Shown piece after piece: positions 12,276-24,323 of a stretch of 64,000 bases of DNA (the first letter of the stretch is position 1; each line of letters opens with the position of its first letter). The notes under the pieces were generated by a model. It saw nothing but the letters and a program-made list of their open reading frames with translations, did not search any database and was not told the origin of the DNA. Origin of the DNA: Rhizoctonia solani. Taxonomy: Eukaryota > Basidiomycota > Agaricomycetes > Cantharellales > Ceratobasidiaceae. The DNA lies in contig NC_057381.1 of the NCBI RefSeq assembly GCF_016906535.1, forward strand, positions 496,001 through 560,000, read 5' to 3'. A program made the position numbers and the translations under genes.

Positions 12276-14131
12276 ATGCCTGTGTTACCTCCAGATACTA
12301 CTCAACTGGTATTGGCCCCTAGGGAATGGCTTACCTCACTTGCCGAAGACGTAGAGAAGTGGCTATCCAAGACTCTTGGAATCTCATCCAAACCAAGTTC
12401 AGTCCGCGCACTTTCCCTGCTGTTCGCGTCTGGTGCATTGTTATATCTCTGGTGTTCACGATTGCGGAAGTACTCGAATGAAGGAAGGCCTCCATTTACT
12501 CTCACTGGGTGCCTTGGCTAGGATCGGCGCTTCAAATTCAGCGGGACCCAGACGCATTGTTCCGGCGGGCTCAGTAAGTTCAGTTCAATTTCTAAACGTG
12601 GCTACATTGAACATTGTTCTATTACTTGTATTCGAAGTCGAGAGCTCGGATCGGTGTTTGGAATAAAGTCATTTGGATCGGTGATGTACTACATTACCGA
12701 TGCAGACGTAAGTCATCTACCTTTTCCTGTGCTAATTAAACTAAACAGTGAACTATAGCTCATCAATTCGGTGTACAAACAGACATCTGTATGTACTTCT
12801 CCATCCCCAATTTCTTCAATTAATCTTCTGATAGGTGTTCAGCGGTTCACCAATGCAGGCTACCTTTTTGCATAGTGTGTTCAACATGAGAATGGAAGTT
12901 ATAAATGGACCTCACGCGGGGGTATTTGGTGACATGGTTGCTTCCAAAAATCGGTGTGGACCTCCGGTACTGGACAGCCCACCATATGAGCACTAACCAC
13001 TTACTCGATAGACATACTTCACCGGTCAACGTACACAATCTAGTTTCGACGTTCATCACACATACACGAAGCCTGGTATCTGAGCTTTCTTCTGGCTCAG
13101 TGAAGCTGCAGGACTTAGTCATATTAATGCAAAAAGCCGATTGCACAATGCTGTTGGGATCTTCCTTCGACTTTGGATCCATCGCCTCAGCGTTTGAAAA
13201 GTTTGACCATGGAGTCACTCTGTTGGCTATCAATTTTCCTTCAATGTTTATGCGTGAAACAACCGCCGCGCGCTCGCAGCTAATTGACAGCTTGACTCGA
13301 TACTTTGAGTCCGGGCCACCCGAAGACGCTTCGCAGCAAGTGAAGGATTTCGTGGACCTGGCTAAGGGTGCCGAGTGGACCAACAGAGACACAGGATCAT
13401 TCGCGTTAGGCATGGTGTGGCCGCTCTTGCAAACGCGCCTTGGGCTGTTTGGTGGCTGCTGGTTTACCATCTTCATAAGGCCAGGGGATTAGAACTGCTT
13501 TTAGAGGAAGTCAGGAGGGTTGTGAATTCTGATCGAGACTTATTAGAGGTTGTCCGTGATTCAACCGCCACGCCATACTTGGACGCATCTATCAATGAAA
13601 CTATCCGCATCGCTTCTGATTCGTGGTCCGTGCGTTGGGTCCCACCGTCGCCCACTCCTTCGAGACTAGGCACATTCATATTCAGGGGTGGCGACTTGGT
13701 TATGTGCAAAATGCGTGGAGTACACATGGACCCGAACGTTTATGCTCATCCCGAGGTATATGAGCCTGGGAGGTTTACGAGTGGTAAAGAGGGGATGAGA
13801 GGAAGATTTTTCCCCTTTGGTGGAGGTTTTAGCATCGTGAGTCCCAGGCCGCCTAGCGCACGATTAGATTGGAACTCATTTATCTCATGGCTTGGGGTCC
13901 CGTCTTACTTTACGGGTCGGCATACACCCACCACCTTGATCACAGTGCGAAGGCCGACACCTTGCTCTTTCACAAATCAGAGCATTTCTTATCATTTTTC
14001 TGAACGAATTCGATGTATCGCTGGTCGATTCACAAAGCGAAGTTCCCATGTTCAGCCCTCGTAACCGTGGTTTTGGGATGATTCGACCAGTGCGAGATGT
14101 TCAGGTCAGGCTCACGCGAAGGAAATTATAA
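12276..14131 (+). pseudogene. Cytochrome P450 with three frame breaks
   Basis: This is a microsomal-type P450 resembling the CYP7/CYP8-like group of fungal enzymes. The N-terminus (ATG 12276) has a membrane anchor around ALSLLFASGALLYLWCS. Several introns splice cleanly and give HWVPWLGSALQIQRDPDALF, ELGSVFGIKSFGSVMYYITD and LINSVYKQTSVFSGSPMQ. Downstream are the K-helix ExxR (ETIR), a FTSGKEGMRGRFFPFGGGFS stretch, and, after an intron at 13837-13945, CEGRHLALSQIRAFLIIF with the heme-ligating Cys. The reading frame is broken near 12497-12505, 12925-12945 and 13410-13430, each fixable only by a one-base indel because no intron fits. All catalytic landmarks survive, so this is either a young pseudogene or a place with base-call indels. 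It ends at the TAA at 14129-14131. Confidence 0.8.
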
Positions 14132-14488
14132 ATGAATGAGGTGCGGACGGTAGGGAGGCGACGCCAATAAACTAAATGCCCAATTATGTGAGATGACAAT
14201 GTTCATTCCTGCGAAAGCGAAGAGTTGATGTGATAGTCAGCGCAAGTTGGTCTGGCAGTGTATATGCTATGAAATAAGCCAATCGTATATAGCACGTCCC
14301 CGTATCCGAGGCCCATAAACCAAACTTTTCTCATGGCCTTGAAAGTTCGTCGGTGGGACCTGCGGCTTGGGTGACGATACGTGCCGTGACTAGTACGATG
14401 ACATGATCCATTGTGCTCAGATATCGGTACTCATCATGAAATATGTATTTTTCACATTGGCGACGACTCCAAATCATGAAAAAAAAAA

Positions 14489-16998
14489 TTAAACTCTAGC
14501 CCGCTCCTGCATTTCCAACTCATCTGCATTGTTACGACGTTCTCTCCCGACTCCAAAAGTTGCCAGAGAGTGAATGATTTCCTTGCTCTTTTTCATGCGA
14601 GCCTCCCAGACTTCGTCAACTTCTTCAAGAGACTTTCCTAATGTTTCAGGCATCCAAATCATACAGACAACCGAAGTGAGCACTAATGTAACTGAATCAG
14701 TAACTTGGCACAATGTAGCAGATGATCCAACAACTTACGCAGGCAAGCACCAAACATAAAGTAAGGTCCCGAGGAACTGCGAGATAAAAACAGAGGAGTA
14801 GTCAATGCAACCGCAAGGTTACAGAGCCAGTTGGAACTGTGCGCAAGTGAAGATGCAGTAGCTCGAACACGCATGGGCTGTATTTCGGTGATGAAGACCT
14901 AAAAAAAAAGGTTAGAGGCCCTAAACAGGAGATAACAGTTGTGCATGTACCTTGAACGAAACCGCCCAGGTGGTCGAGAATCTGCAAAACTGTAAGAATA
15001 CGCATATACAGACAGAAATAAGAGGTACTTACGCAACGACAAAGAGCTATAGTGATATCGGTTAGTATACGTTGGTAAATTCCGGGCTCAAAGTACTTAC
15101 ATAAATGAAAACGAGAATTGCATATTTGCCTTGTCCAGCATCTGCGCCCGCCGCATACATAGAGCCAATGGCCAACATGCATACGGCCATAATAAGCCCA
15201 CCGACGATTGCAGAAGAACGCCTTCCCCAATTATCTAGTAGATATAATTGGGCAGGAATAGTGCATCTTTCAGAGGAATTTAGTCAGGGCACATGTATGT
15301 AAGAAAGCCTATCGCACGTACATGACGTTTATTATGCCCGATACACCGGAAGCGAGGAATGAGGCTTGGCGTGAGGTTAAACCTGAGCAATATCTTAATG
15401 CTTGTTCTGTTCGGAAAAGGTAGTAACATTGTACGAACCGGCTTGAGAGAATAGTATAGGTCCATAACTGTAACACTGGCTTCAGGAGCCTGATTCGTTA
15501 AACACTACTGCCGCTGTTACTTACAAGAGAACACCATCGATCCCAGATAGTTGTTGCATCCCCATCATCTACTCTATGTGTCAATGATGCCGTTTAACTA
15601 CCGACAACAGAGCGAACTGACGAAAATAGCCAGCAGGGTTCGACCCCTGCTATCTGGATCTCGGAACGCCTGGATAACTCCAACCGTCTCATTCCGGCCC
15701 TGTCGCTCTTGCGATTTAGCAATAAGTTCTTCTTTCTCTTTTTCTGAAGAGGAGTGGCGGTCGAAGGATTCTAGGACCTATTATGCCAGTAAATTCAAGG
15801 GTCAAATGTTTATGTAACTTGTAGCAACTGACCCTCCATGCTTCTTCAACCCTCCCATTTTGGAACAGCCACCTGGGGCTATAGGGAAGCAAGGGCATCC
15901 CGGTGCCTAGTATTGCTGATACTAATGCCTGGAATATGAAGGGTATGCGCCAGGAAAGTGTAGACCGGATATTGAGGGTGCCATAACAAATGAAGTATCC
16001 AAGTGCAATACCAATAGTGACTGAAAAATTGATAGAGTATTGAGCAATGATCGGTCATCATAATAAGAAATTACACACCAAAGAGTTGGAGCATACACGA
16101 GATACGCCCTCGGACTACACTTGAGGGTAATTGATTAGTAAATCCCATGGTACTTTTGTTGTATCTTACCATCCGGCGGGGAAATCTCGACTAAATATAC
16201 ACCAATAGCAGACAAGAAAAAGCCTTCGCCCACTGACATTCGGCGGTTGAGCATGAAAAAGTCGTTGACTCGAAGAATAAAAACACTGACCTCCAACTAT
16301 CAATCTTCCAATAATTAGCATCTCTAGATTAACACTTCCAGCCTCCAGTGCGGCACCGATTCCAAAAATATATGCTCCAAGCATGATTGTCCGTTTACGG
16401 CTATACTTGTCGCTCAGCCATCCAGAAGCGAAGCTAGAGAGCGATGCGGACATAAGAATCTACCGTTCCATATAGGTCAGGAAAAGGTTGGCAATGGATG
16501 AGAGGCTGAAGCAGAGAACCGTACAGTAGCGACCAAGGCACCGAGCACAGCTTCATTCCTTAGGATAGGATACACTTCAACGAATTGCGGCATTGACGTA
16601 ATTGAACCAATGCTACCTATAGGTATGAATTCATTCTATGATGGTTGTGTTAATCAGAAAATAATACACATACCCGTATCGGCCCCAAACAAGAGTCCGC
16701 CTAGACTACAGAAAGCTGAAACGAAGTAGATATTTCTTCTTTTGGCCGGAACTTGAGCCAGTGGTATATTATAGCTGGTTATCACTGGTAAATTATTTGA
16801 AGTTCCGGTAATGGCAATGTCGTGACCATGGCTTCGAGCATGCGTGTCTCCTGAGGTACAAATCCCTACTCCGGTGGCTGATGTCGCTTGAGTGACAGGG
16901 AGCGAGGGTAAAGCCTCCAGAACTCTCGTTGAGTATTCGAGGCACTCCTCACCAATTTTGAGTTCATCGAAATGGGAGTTGTTGATCTGCCTCTGCAT
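14489..16998 (-). CDS. MFS sugar transporter
   Basis: This is a 12-helix sugar porter of the major facilitator superfamily, expected at the plasma membrane. The first in-frame ATG is at 16998 (MQRQINNSHF); the longer frame begins with a non-ATG codon. Exons give the TM1 motif CSLGGLLFGADTGS, then WLSDKYSRKRTIMLG (the loop 2-3 D-R-x-x-R-R motif, here with K) and LIIGRLIVGG joined to GEGFFLSAIGVYLVEISPP. After the central loop come PYSPRWLF (the usual PESPRWL), MMGMQQLSGIDGVL spliced to FYGPILFSQAG, and the C-terminal PETLGKSLEEVDEVWE. Many short introns join in frame, with no break seen. The N-tail of about 90 residues is longer than usual. The substrate cannot be told from the sequence. Confidence 0.92.
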
Positions 16999-18192
16999 AG
17001 CAAACACAGTTGTGGGTGGTGGTCGAGTCAGATAGTTCGCCAAGTCATGTACGCGCTTTTATCTTAAGGCACCCTGCTGATTCAGATTACACGAGACGTA
17101 AAGTACCGTGAACTTACCGTGCTTACAGTCAGCTGAATCGAAAGAAATGCCCGGTCGCGAAACATTAGAGGTATTAAGCACCGGTGAAATTCACCGTGGA
17201 GGTTTCATTCGACGCGATTTCAAATTTGGGTCCATGATGACTCCTTTTACCCAGATAACTCAGAAGGTCTGACAATTACACGTAGGCTCGTGACCGGCTC
17301 CTATGGGAGTGATAAATTTACAAGGTAGCAAGACTGCGCCCAGCCTCATATATCGGCTCATCTCATCGCAGTTTCTATCGGCCAATTGCTCTCGGATATC
17401 GCAGTCTGAGGTGCGACTGGTTGCAGGCCCACCTTACAGTATACTGCAAGCAACATTTTTTGGAGCCTGGGAGTCTTGACCGACGTGGGCCGAGCCCTCC
17501 ACTGGCTGACAAACCACCGGTAAAGCCGCCGAGTTAGGGTCGGTTTCGCTAAGTCAACTCACCCAGTTTAAATTTATTTGGCTTGGCACGAATTCATATC
17601 GCACCGTCTCGCCTGGGCTACAACACTACCCAGAACGCGCCTGGGTCCGCCCGCCAAACTCGCTGAAATTCTAATGAAAGGATCGTAACGAACAATCATG
17701 TCGTTGCTATAAATTTCTTGCTTTGATAATCCATATGCATACTCTCTAAGTTCAGTTCTTCAGTCCCAAGGCAAGCAAGGAGTTAATATATAGCAAGTGA
17801 GACCATCGTAACAGTGGTTTTATGTGTAGAGATTAGTATAGAGCTGCAAGTCTCCGGAAAACCTCGTAATATTGACAGGGTTTGGGTCATTGTGGGAGGG
17901 GATAATTGCTCCAGTGAATGCTGACGTCTTGTCTTCGGTGGTATGGAATTGATAACACACGCTCTATGCACCCTTTTACCACGGAAGCTGGCATTTAGTA
18001 ACGCTTATGATTAGTCGTGTACACGTTAAATTGACGTAGAAATAGGATTGTGACGCAGGCTGGTAGCCATTCCCAAGTTCGCTTATGGCCATACGAATTA
18101 GATACCATCGCAGACCCGAATAGCGCCCAGCGCCAGAAGCTCGATATGACGGATTCGCTGCCTGTCGTCGACATTCACCCCTTCTCCATAAC
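16999..18192. other. Intergenic between divergent genes
   Basis: This is the shared upstream region of the sugar transporter (-) and VPS22 (+). Short open frames on both strands have no recognisable content. No RNA gene or repeat was recognised. Confidence 0.35.
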
Positions 18193-18951
18193 ATGCATCG
18201 ACTGGGGGGCGCTGGAATTGGCGCCTTTGGCCGTCAAAGCCAATCGTTGGCATCATTCGCCGCTCTATCCACTTCACTGAAAGACTCGGAAATCGCAAAC
18301 CTTCGAGCACAAATGAACGCCTTTCGAACAGCCCTCACCCGTTTCGCTGCCCAACATCGAGCTCAAATAAGAGCAGACCCAGCTTTTCGCACTGCTTTCA
18401 CTAGTATGTGCGCTTCTCTGGGAGTCGATCCACTTGCTGGTCCTCGCGAGGGCGGATTATGGGCCGAGTTACTAGGATTAGGAGATTTCAGCTTCGAGTT
18501 GGGAGTTCAGATCGTGGATGTGTGTGTAGAAGCGAGGGACAAGACGGGTGGACTGGTTGATATGCAACATCTATTACGACAGATCGAAAAGATGCGTGCT
18601 CTCAAGGACGGCGCGATCACGGAAGACGATGTGGCGCGGAGTATAAATGCCCTCAAACCGTTAGGGGCGGGATACGAAATCGTGACCGTTGGAGGGCGCA
18701 AGATGGTTCGCTCGGTCCCAAGGGAGCTTGATACAGATCAGACAGAAGTCCTGGCGTTGGCATTACGATCGGGTGGTAGGGTCGATGCACGAAGTATTAT
18801 GAATGCATTGGGGTGGTCTCTCGAGCGATCAGAAACGGCATTGGATAACATGCTTATGCGGGACGGTACTTGCTGGCTCGACGACCAGGATCCAACAGGG
18901 AAGATTTATTGGGTATTCTCGGCGTTCACATTTGAAGACATTGTACAATAG
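18193..18951 (+). CDS. SNF8: ESCRT-II subunit Vps22 (Snf8)
   Basis: This is a core subunit of ESCRT-II, which acts on endosomes in multivesicular-body sorting. It is an intronless 252-residue ORF starting MHRLGGAGIGAF, the typical EAP30-family N-terminus. An N-terminal helical part (SEIANLRAQMNAFRTALTRF) is followed by ADPAFRTAFTSMCASLGVDPL and GLGDFSFELGVQIVDVC, strongly conserved in Snf8. The C-half holds two winged-helix domains, including INALKPLGAGYEIVTVGGRK, and ends with YWVFSAFTFEDIV. The length matches the family (about 230-260 aa). The stop is only 37 bp from the end of the convergent IPI1 gene. Confidence 0.96.
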   Translation: MHRLGGAGIGAFGRQSQSLASFAALSTSLKDSEIANLRAQMNAFRTALTRFAAQHRAQIRADPAFRTAFTSMCASLGVDPLAGPREGGLWAELLGLGDFSFELGVQIVDVCVEARDKTGGLVDMQHLLRQIEKMRALKDGAITEDDVARSINALKPLGAGYEIVTVGGRKMVRSVPRELDTDQTEVLALALRSGGRVDARSIMNALGWSLERSETALDNMLMRDGTCWLDDQDPTGKIYWVFSAFTFEDIVQ

Positions 18952-18988
18952 ATAAATAATCAATCAAGCATAGCCCAGTGCGACTGGT

Positions 18989-21875
18989 TTAAACCTTTAG
19001 ATGAGGTCGCACGTGTACCCAGTACTCAGCCAGTGTAGTTTGAGCGACAGCACGATCGACCGCATTTGTCAATTCTCTCACATCTCCTCCGTCGTGGCAC
19101 AAGCTTGACATCACATCTAGTGCGAGCCTCTGGAGGTGATCAGGAAGCTTTGTCCAGGGACCGGTGATTGTCCCTCGTTTAGCATGGTCGAATATAAAGA
19201 ACGGAATCAGCCGTTGCCGAAGAGCATTCAAAGTCTATTGTAGAGAGAATAAGAATTAAAGTTCCAAAAATAAATAAATCAGGTTAACCAACCGGGTCAT
19301 CATAAAGTTTTCTTTGATTCATTCTCAACAGTATAAGTAGGACAAGCTATGATGGGTTTATTAGATAAGCGCGACCAAAATGACGTTCGACGTCTAGCTC
19401 TTACCTCAGTTCCCCTTGGATCCTTCTCTCCAAACTCCCAGGCCGTCCGCGGTAGCCCCAGAACCCATTCCATTACCTCTGCGTTATCTAGGCTTGGAAT
19501 GTCCGTACACCGGGGATCAGAGTTGATCTTCCAAAAATTGCATCAGACAAGAGTCTGCGCTGGGAGAACAGTCTATGTTTTTTAACACTCACCAGAATGA
19601 TCTGCCCATGAATTCAACTGCTGCCCGCTTTACGTTCTTGTGCCCTGCGCCAGAACCCGAGGCGGCATGCTGCATGGTGGCAGGTATCACGTCTTTCTCG
19701 GAGCGAAGCGCCCACAGTGTAGGCAAGAGGGATGTATAAGCGATCAAGGACAGTGCTGAGGGTAACCCGGGTGTCGATCCGACCTGCTCCAACAATTTAA
19801 TCGAGGCATGTGATCGTTAGTTGACAAGGTAAATTACCAGAGACCCTGGGATGTCACCCAGGTTATGCGTACCTCCCCCCGTAATGTCCGTACCACATAC
19901 GAAGCGACTTCGTCAATTTGTTGTCCATCGGTTCTTGGTTTGCTCCCCTTTTTGTTCCGCCGTCGAATGGCCGAGTCCGTCGGTAGTGTGCGAGAGATAT
20001 TCAGAGAAACTAGTTCAGCATAAGCAAGGTTGAGAGTTTGGAGTCCCTCGCGCGTCTGAAATATAAATATGAATAAGGGTAGAGATGTAGAATGTATATC
20101 GACTCACCTTGATATTATGGACTCTATGTTTGCCAAGTCTGCCGTTTCTCCAAATGGGAAGTAGGGGGCCATGTGTCCCAGGAAGGTAGTCAGATGATCG
20201 AAAACAGGTTCATTGGCCTGCGGGATATCCAACATTAATCAATAACTTTAGTTCATTTCTGGCAGACTTACATCTCCATCTCGTATCAATGCCCCATACA
20301 CAAGCCTTGCGAGTTCTACTACGCTTAATACCAATTCTAGCGATTGAGAAGTCATTGAAGTCGGTAGGCTTAATTGAGGAGCATTGTCGAGAAAGGTTGC
20401 TGTTAGCAAAGGATGAAGTCGGGTCACCAAAACCTAGGTATATGCATCAGTCTCGCATACATTTATGCTAACAAAACGACATACTAATAATGGAACTTCG
20501 CTCTCGCTCTTGTTCGAGGCGTTGCTCTCAAGAGTCTCATCAGGATCCAGGATATCCAAGTCAAAGTCCATTGGACCAGCCATGAGTTCTCCTTTGTTCA
20601 ACTCCACGTATCTGCCCTTTCGCTGCATCCCATTTGCCTTGCGTACAGATAATAGTGCGATAAAGGAGTCGAAAGCTGTGTTTGATGGAAAAGAACTTGC
20701 GAAAAACCAGGTTGGAATAGAGCTATCGGGGCGATCGAAAGTAGGTGAGATTGCCAGGGCGTGTTGGAGGAACATCGAAAGAGTAGCAAGAAGTGTAGAT
20801 TTAGTCTGACGCGGGAGCATGAACATTGATCACAATAGCCTTTTAATGCACTCACCGAGTTCGAGAGAGATTGATCACTACCGACTCCTCGGGAATCTGC
20901 AACCGCCAAGTCCATTAAACTCCGAATAGGTCAATAACGATAACTCTTTAGATAAATACCTCCCACTCCTAAAGCTGCCAATAACCCATCGAGTATCCTT
21001 GCCCCAGGACCTTCAGCCTTCGCTCCTCTTAACCCCGTGCCAGAAACTACTGCGTGCGGTACTCTTGCTAAAAGAACGCTTATTATTCGTACGGAATCGG
21101 CTCGGACTGGGGCAGAAATGTGAGCCAGTGCGGCAGCAGCGAATAAGAGAAGAGGGGGAGCATGCGGTATTAAAGTAGCCTATAGCAATATTAGCTCGAT
21201 AGAAAACAGTCGCGAAAGAAAATACGCATACCGTAGGGATTTGGTCAAGAACCCATTCTAAGAAAGATATCAGGGATTTCCGGACGGAATGGTCCTTTAT
21301 CACCAAGTTAACTTAGTGGCGGAACGTAGCGCTAGGGCGATGCGCTCACATCATCAGCTATTAATTTTGAAATGGCGTCGAGCAAACTTCCCAGATTGGG
21401 GATGATGAGCTCTTGGTGGTTGCCCAGTAATTCGCGCAAGCCCTGCAAAGCATCTTTCTCAGATTAATCTATTATCGTTTATTTGAAACAGAAACGAACG
21501 AGGCGAGACTCGAATACATACCTTTACGGGTCCCAGGACTGTAATGTCTTAAGTGGATGAGCAAGTCATCGTATGTGAGCCGGCGTCGAGTTGTTGGTAT
21601 CCCTTGCTCCGCGACTTGTTCCTCCGTCCGTATTGTTTGATTTGGAAGAGCCACGGCTATTGACCTATGAGCATAAATTCTCTTGATGTTCCCGCGAAAA
21701 CTCACATCTGGCTTTGAATGATGTATCTATTTCATTACTTGGAGCCTTTTTGCCCTTCCCAAGCTTGAGTTTGGCTTTCTAAAAATAAATAATCACAGCT
21801 TCTGAATGGAAGATAAATCGAGCTCACCGCAAAATCGGCTGCCTTTTCTTTTCGTTTCTTGGAGCTCTTTGGCAT
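18989..21875 (-). CDS. IPI1: Pre-rRNA processing protein Ipi1 (TEX10-like)
   Basis: This is a component of the Rix1 complex needed for ITS2 processing and 60S pre-ribosome remodelling in the nucleus. The start ATG at 21875 opens MPKSSKKRKEKAADF, the lysine-rich nuclear/nucleolar N-tail. After an intron come KAKLKLGKGKKAPSNEID, then a short exon with RSIAVALPNQTI, and TTRRRLTYDDLLIHLRHYSP, the hallmark of Ipi1 just before its ARM/HEAT repeats. Around ten further exons encode a long alpha-helical repeat protein, ending TLAEYWVHVRPHLKV at 18989. I did not resolve every splice junction in the middle. The fungal basidiomycete form is much longer than yeast Ipi1 (334 aa) and more like animal TEX10. 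Confidence 0.85.
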
Positions 21876-22800
21876 TTTGGATCGTAGTCGGCAGTAAAGT
21901 TTGTGTCTTCACGTGATTGAGAGGAAAAGTAATTTCAATATCCCCTGGTGGCGCGTATCACCAACCACCTTCACTGATCCTCTAGTCAAATGAGTACCCG
22001 TCTGGTCTCTTTACCCAGGAGTTCTGAATGACCAGGGGACGTCACATTTAAACCACCGACGGCTTCTTTATTCTACTGATGACTTTATCTCAGAGAGCCA
22101 CGCTCTACCATCCCACTCGGCAACTTCTATTAGAACCATTAAAAGTCTAAGTGAACCGACAATGCGTCTCGTTACTCCAAGAATCTGGCCCTAGCCTCAT
22201 ATTTTAGCGCGACATACCATTTTTCTCTCGAGTTGCTGGTAACATAGTAATGCGACCTTTGTTCAAGTTCTTGCCACACCGCCTCGAGGACGACGACCAA
22301 GCCAACGACATTGCCACGCTATAGAACGCCTCCCTTGATTACCGCAGTTGCGCTAGAGCTGTGCACCTTGCACCGTGCGCTTTACATGCCTTAAACACTT
22401 TCCAGCCGTTCGGGAGCGAATTAACAAGGGATCGTACGATATACTGCCCCCGGATTTTGGACCGGCATCCTGCCTCGTCGTCAGATTCGCTTGTGGAGGT
22501 GGCCCCAGGCGTATATGATTCGCCTTCTGTCCATCATCCAACTGGGCTGAGCGGACTTGTAACGCGCGCGAGGTCAATTGTGGGCACGAGCAAGAATTAC
22601 TTATCAGGTAATGTCTAGTGTGTTCCTAATTTCCTCACAACGACGTCGGCCCACCTTCTGGGTTAGACTTTGGTCCAAAAACATATCGAAACACAAGTGT
22701 GCTGAGGGTATAAGATCGGCTGTACCTCTAGTTGAGACTACATCGGCTGCTACTCAGTCTATACACTCCCAACATCCTACCGCTCTCCTTTCCTTGCACA
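21876..22800. other. Intergenic
   Basis: This is upstream of IPI1 (-) and of the three-exon orphan gene (+). Only short unconvincing frames are present, and no element was recognised. Confidence 0.35.
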
Positions 22801-23397
22801 ATGAGCGATCCTAGGTAAGTTGAACTCACTCTACTCAGTTTTGGGGGTCATAATTCTAACTTGACTTACTTCAGTCATCCTATCTTTAAGCAGTTCACTG
22901 AACTCGACCCCAGTTTGATTGTTATCCGTGACGCTCCTCATCCAGGCTGGGTTTGGAGCCAACCCCCAGCATTGGGGACACTCACTCCTGGTTACACCCA
23001 CTGCGCACCCGGGAACTCTTTCGTATGCGGCCCTGGTGAATCTTTGTCCCATGACGCTAATGGACCTCAAACGCGAACACGGGTACAACGATGGCAACCC
23101 GACTTTCCTGGTCTATGGGATGACATACCCGGCTCGGGAACTACGTGAGTCAATTCTCCGTTCGAGCTCGAAACCTGTGTATTTACTAGCGCCACTAATC
23201 TCAGCTCCCCAAGCAGTGGTATGCCTCACGCACGGCCCTATCCGCTGCCTCAATCCAGCCATGGGTCGAGTGTTCCAAGCACGGGACATTTGCGAGGTCT
23301 GACTGAATCTGTCGGTTGCTTACCTGAGCGACAAAATGGGTCAAGAAACGGTACGGGAAATGAACGGACAGTTGAACCAGAGCATCATCGGCTTTGA
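22801..23397 (+). CDS. Orphan three-exon protein, 158 aa
   Basis: Three exons (22801-22814, 22875-23144, 23205-23397) with standard GTAAGT/GTGAGT donors and TCAG acceptors join in frame. They give 158 residues from MSDPSHPIFKQF to the TGA at 23395-23397. The centre is rich in Gly, Pro, Trp and Ser (APHPGWVWSQPPALGTLTPG), and the third exon is Ser/Pro/His-rich and probably disordered. There is no signal peptide or membrane helix. I recognise no domain. The first exon has only 14 bases, so a tool based on open frames would miss the start. Confidence 0.5.
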
Positions 23398-23957
23398 TTG
23401 GGTTGAATGCAGACGTTATCGGACAGTTGATTCTATGCATGGATTTGTACTATAGCCATCTCTTCAATTGAAATTTGATTGAATGCACCTCGCTCTATCG
23501 GGGTCGTACACACTTTATCTATATAGCCGGTTGGTTACTTTGTATGATTCGACTTCCAACAAGGAAGTTCGTAAACACCGTCACAATAATTCCTGGCGTA
23601 GTGTGTCTTGCTACTTATGGATACACACACAAACCTCGGACTGAAATACGATGTTGGTGCGTCAAGCTCACAATAGATAGCCAGCAGAACGCGTTCTTGA
23701 AATGGCATTGTAGGGTATACTGCTGATAAGTCCTCAAGATGATGCACGAAGGTGCGAACGCAGAGCCATATTCCCGTTATAGTTTAGTTGGATTTGAAGA
23801 ATATGTTACACAAGCATATTGTACAACCAATACGGTTAGAACGAAGTACACCCCTCTATTATCCGAACCCAGGTTGGGAGAGAGTAAACATCCGAATTAA
23901 TCTGAACAATAACCGCATCAGCATGATCTGCTAAGAATGCTAATTATGACTTACCCT
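23398..23957. other. Intergenic
   Basis: No supported gene is seen. A GTAAGT donor-like site on the minus strand lies at about 23950, just past the stop of the FFG-motif gene copy B. Confidence 0.3.
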
Positions 23958-24323
23958 TTAGTATTTTCCCAGCACGCTATAGACCGGTAGCGGGGACTGG
24001 ACTTCACGAGGCTCATACGGGGGTAGCGTGTCGACCGAACGTCTTTTCGGTACGCAGGAGACCTCCTCGCGTGCTGGGGGGCCAAAGAATCCATCAAATG
24101 CCCTCTTCATTTCGGGAGATACACCAGGGCAAGGAGCTGGTGCAAGTGCGGTATGGTTCTTCCGTGCAGGTGGGGTAGGTGCCGGAAGACTCGGGGTACG
24201 CAGTTCACGAGCCGGTGGGCCAAAAAAGCCATCAAAGGCTCGAGCTAGAGCTGGTGTTACAGACGGGTGGAGTTTATCCTGGGACGTGTGTGCAAGGGTA
24301 GTATGGTTGCGGCGCAGCATCAT
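23958..24323 (-). pseudogene. Truncated FFG-motif gene, copy B
   Basis: This is a 121-codon frame from two adjacent ATGs (24323 and 24320). It contains a duplicated block: RAFDGFFGPPARE appears twice, about 40 residues apart, first after TPALA and then after SPEMK. Next is TLPPYEPRE, an LPxY/PY-type motif like that of copy A. The frame stops at VYSVLGKY, exactly where the full-length paralogue at 28.9-29.6 kb continues SKYLFYYGF into its first membrane segment. A minus-strand GTAAGT follows the stop by a few bases, as the paralogues have a donor after YGF. I therefore read it as a copy that lost its membrane half; a soluble short protein is also possible. Confidence 0.55.

Noticed and set aside
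15630..15660. GGTTCGACCCC as a tRNA B-box
   Set aside because: It lies in the MFS transporter locus and forms only a local hairpin; there is no tRNA fold around it.
17041..17043. TTG codon as start of the sugar transporter
   Set aside because: Non-ATG; the first in-frame ATG at 16998 keeps all conserved parts.
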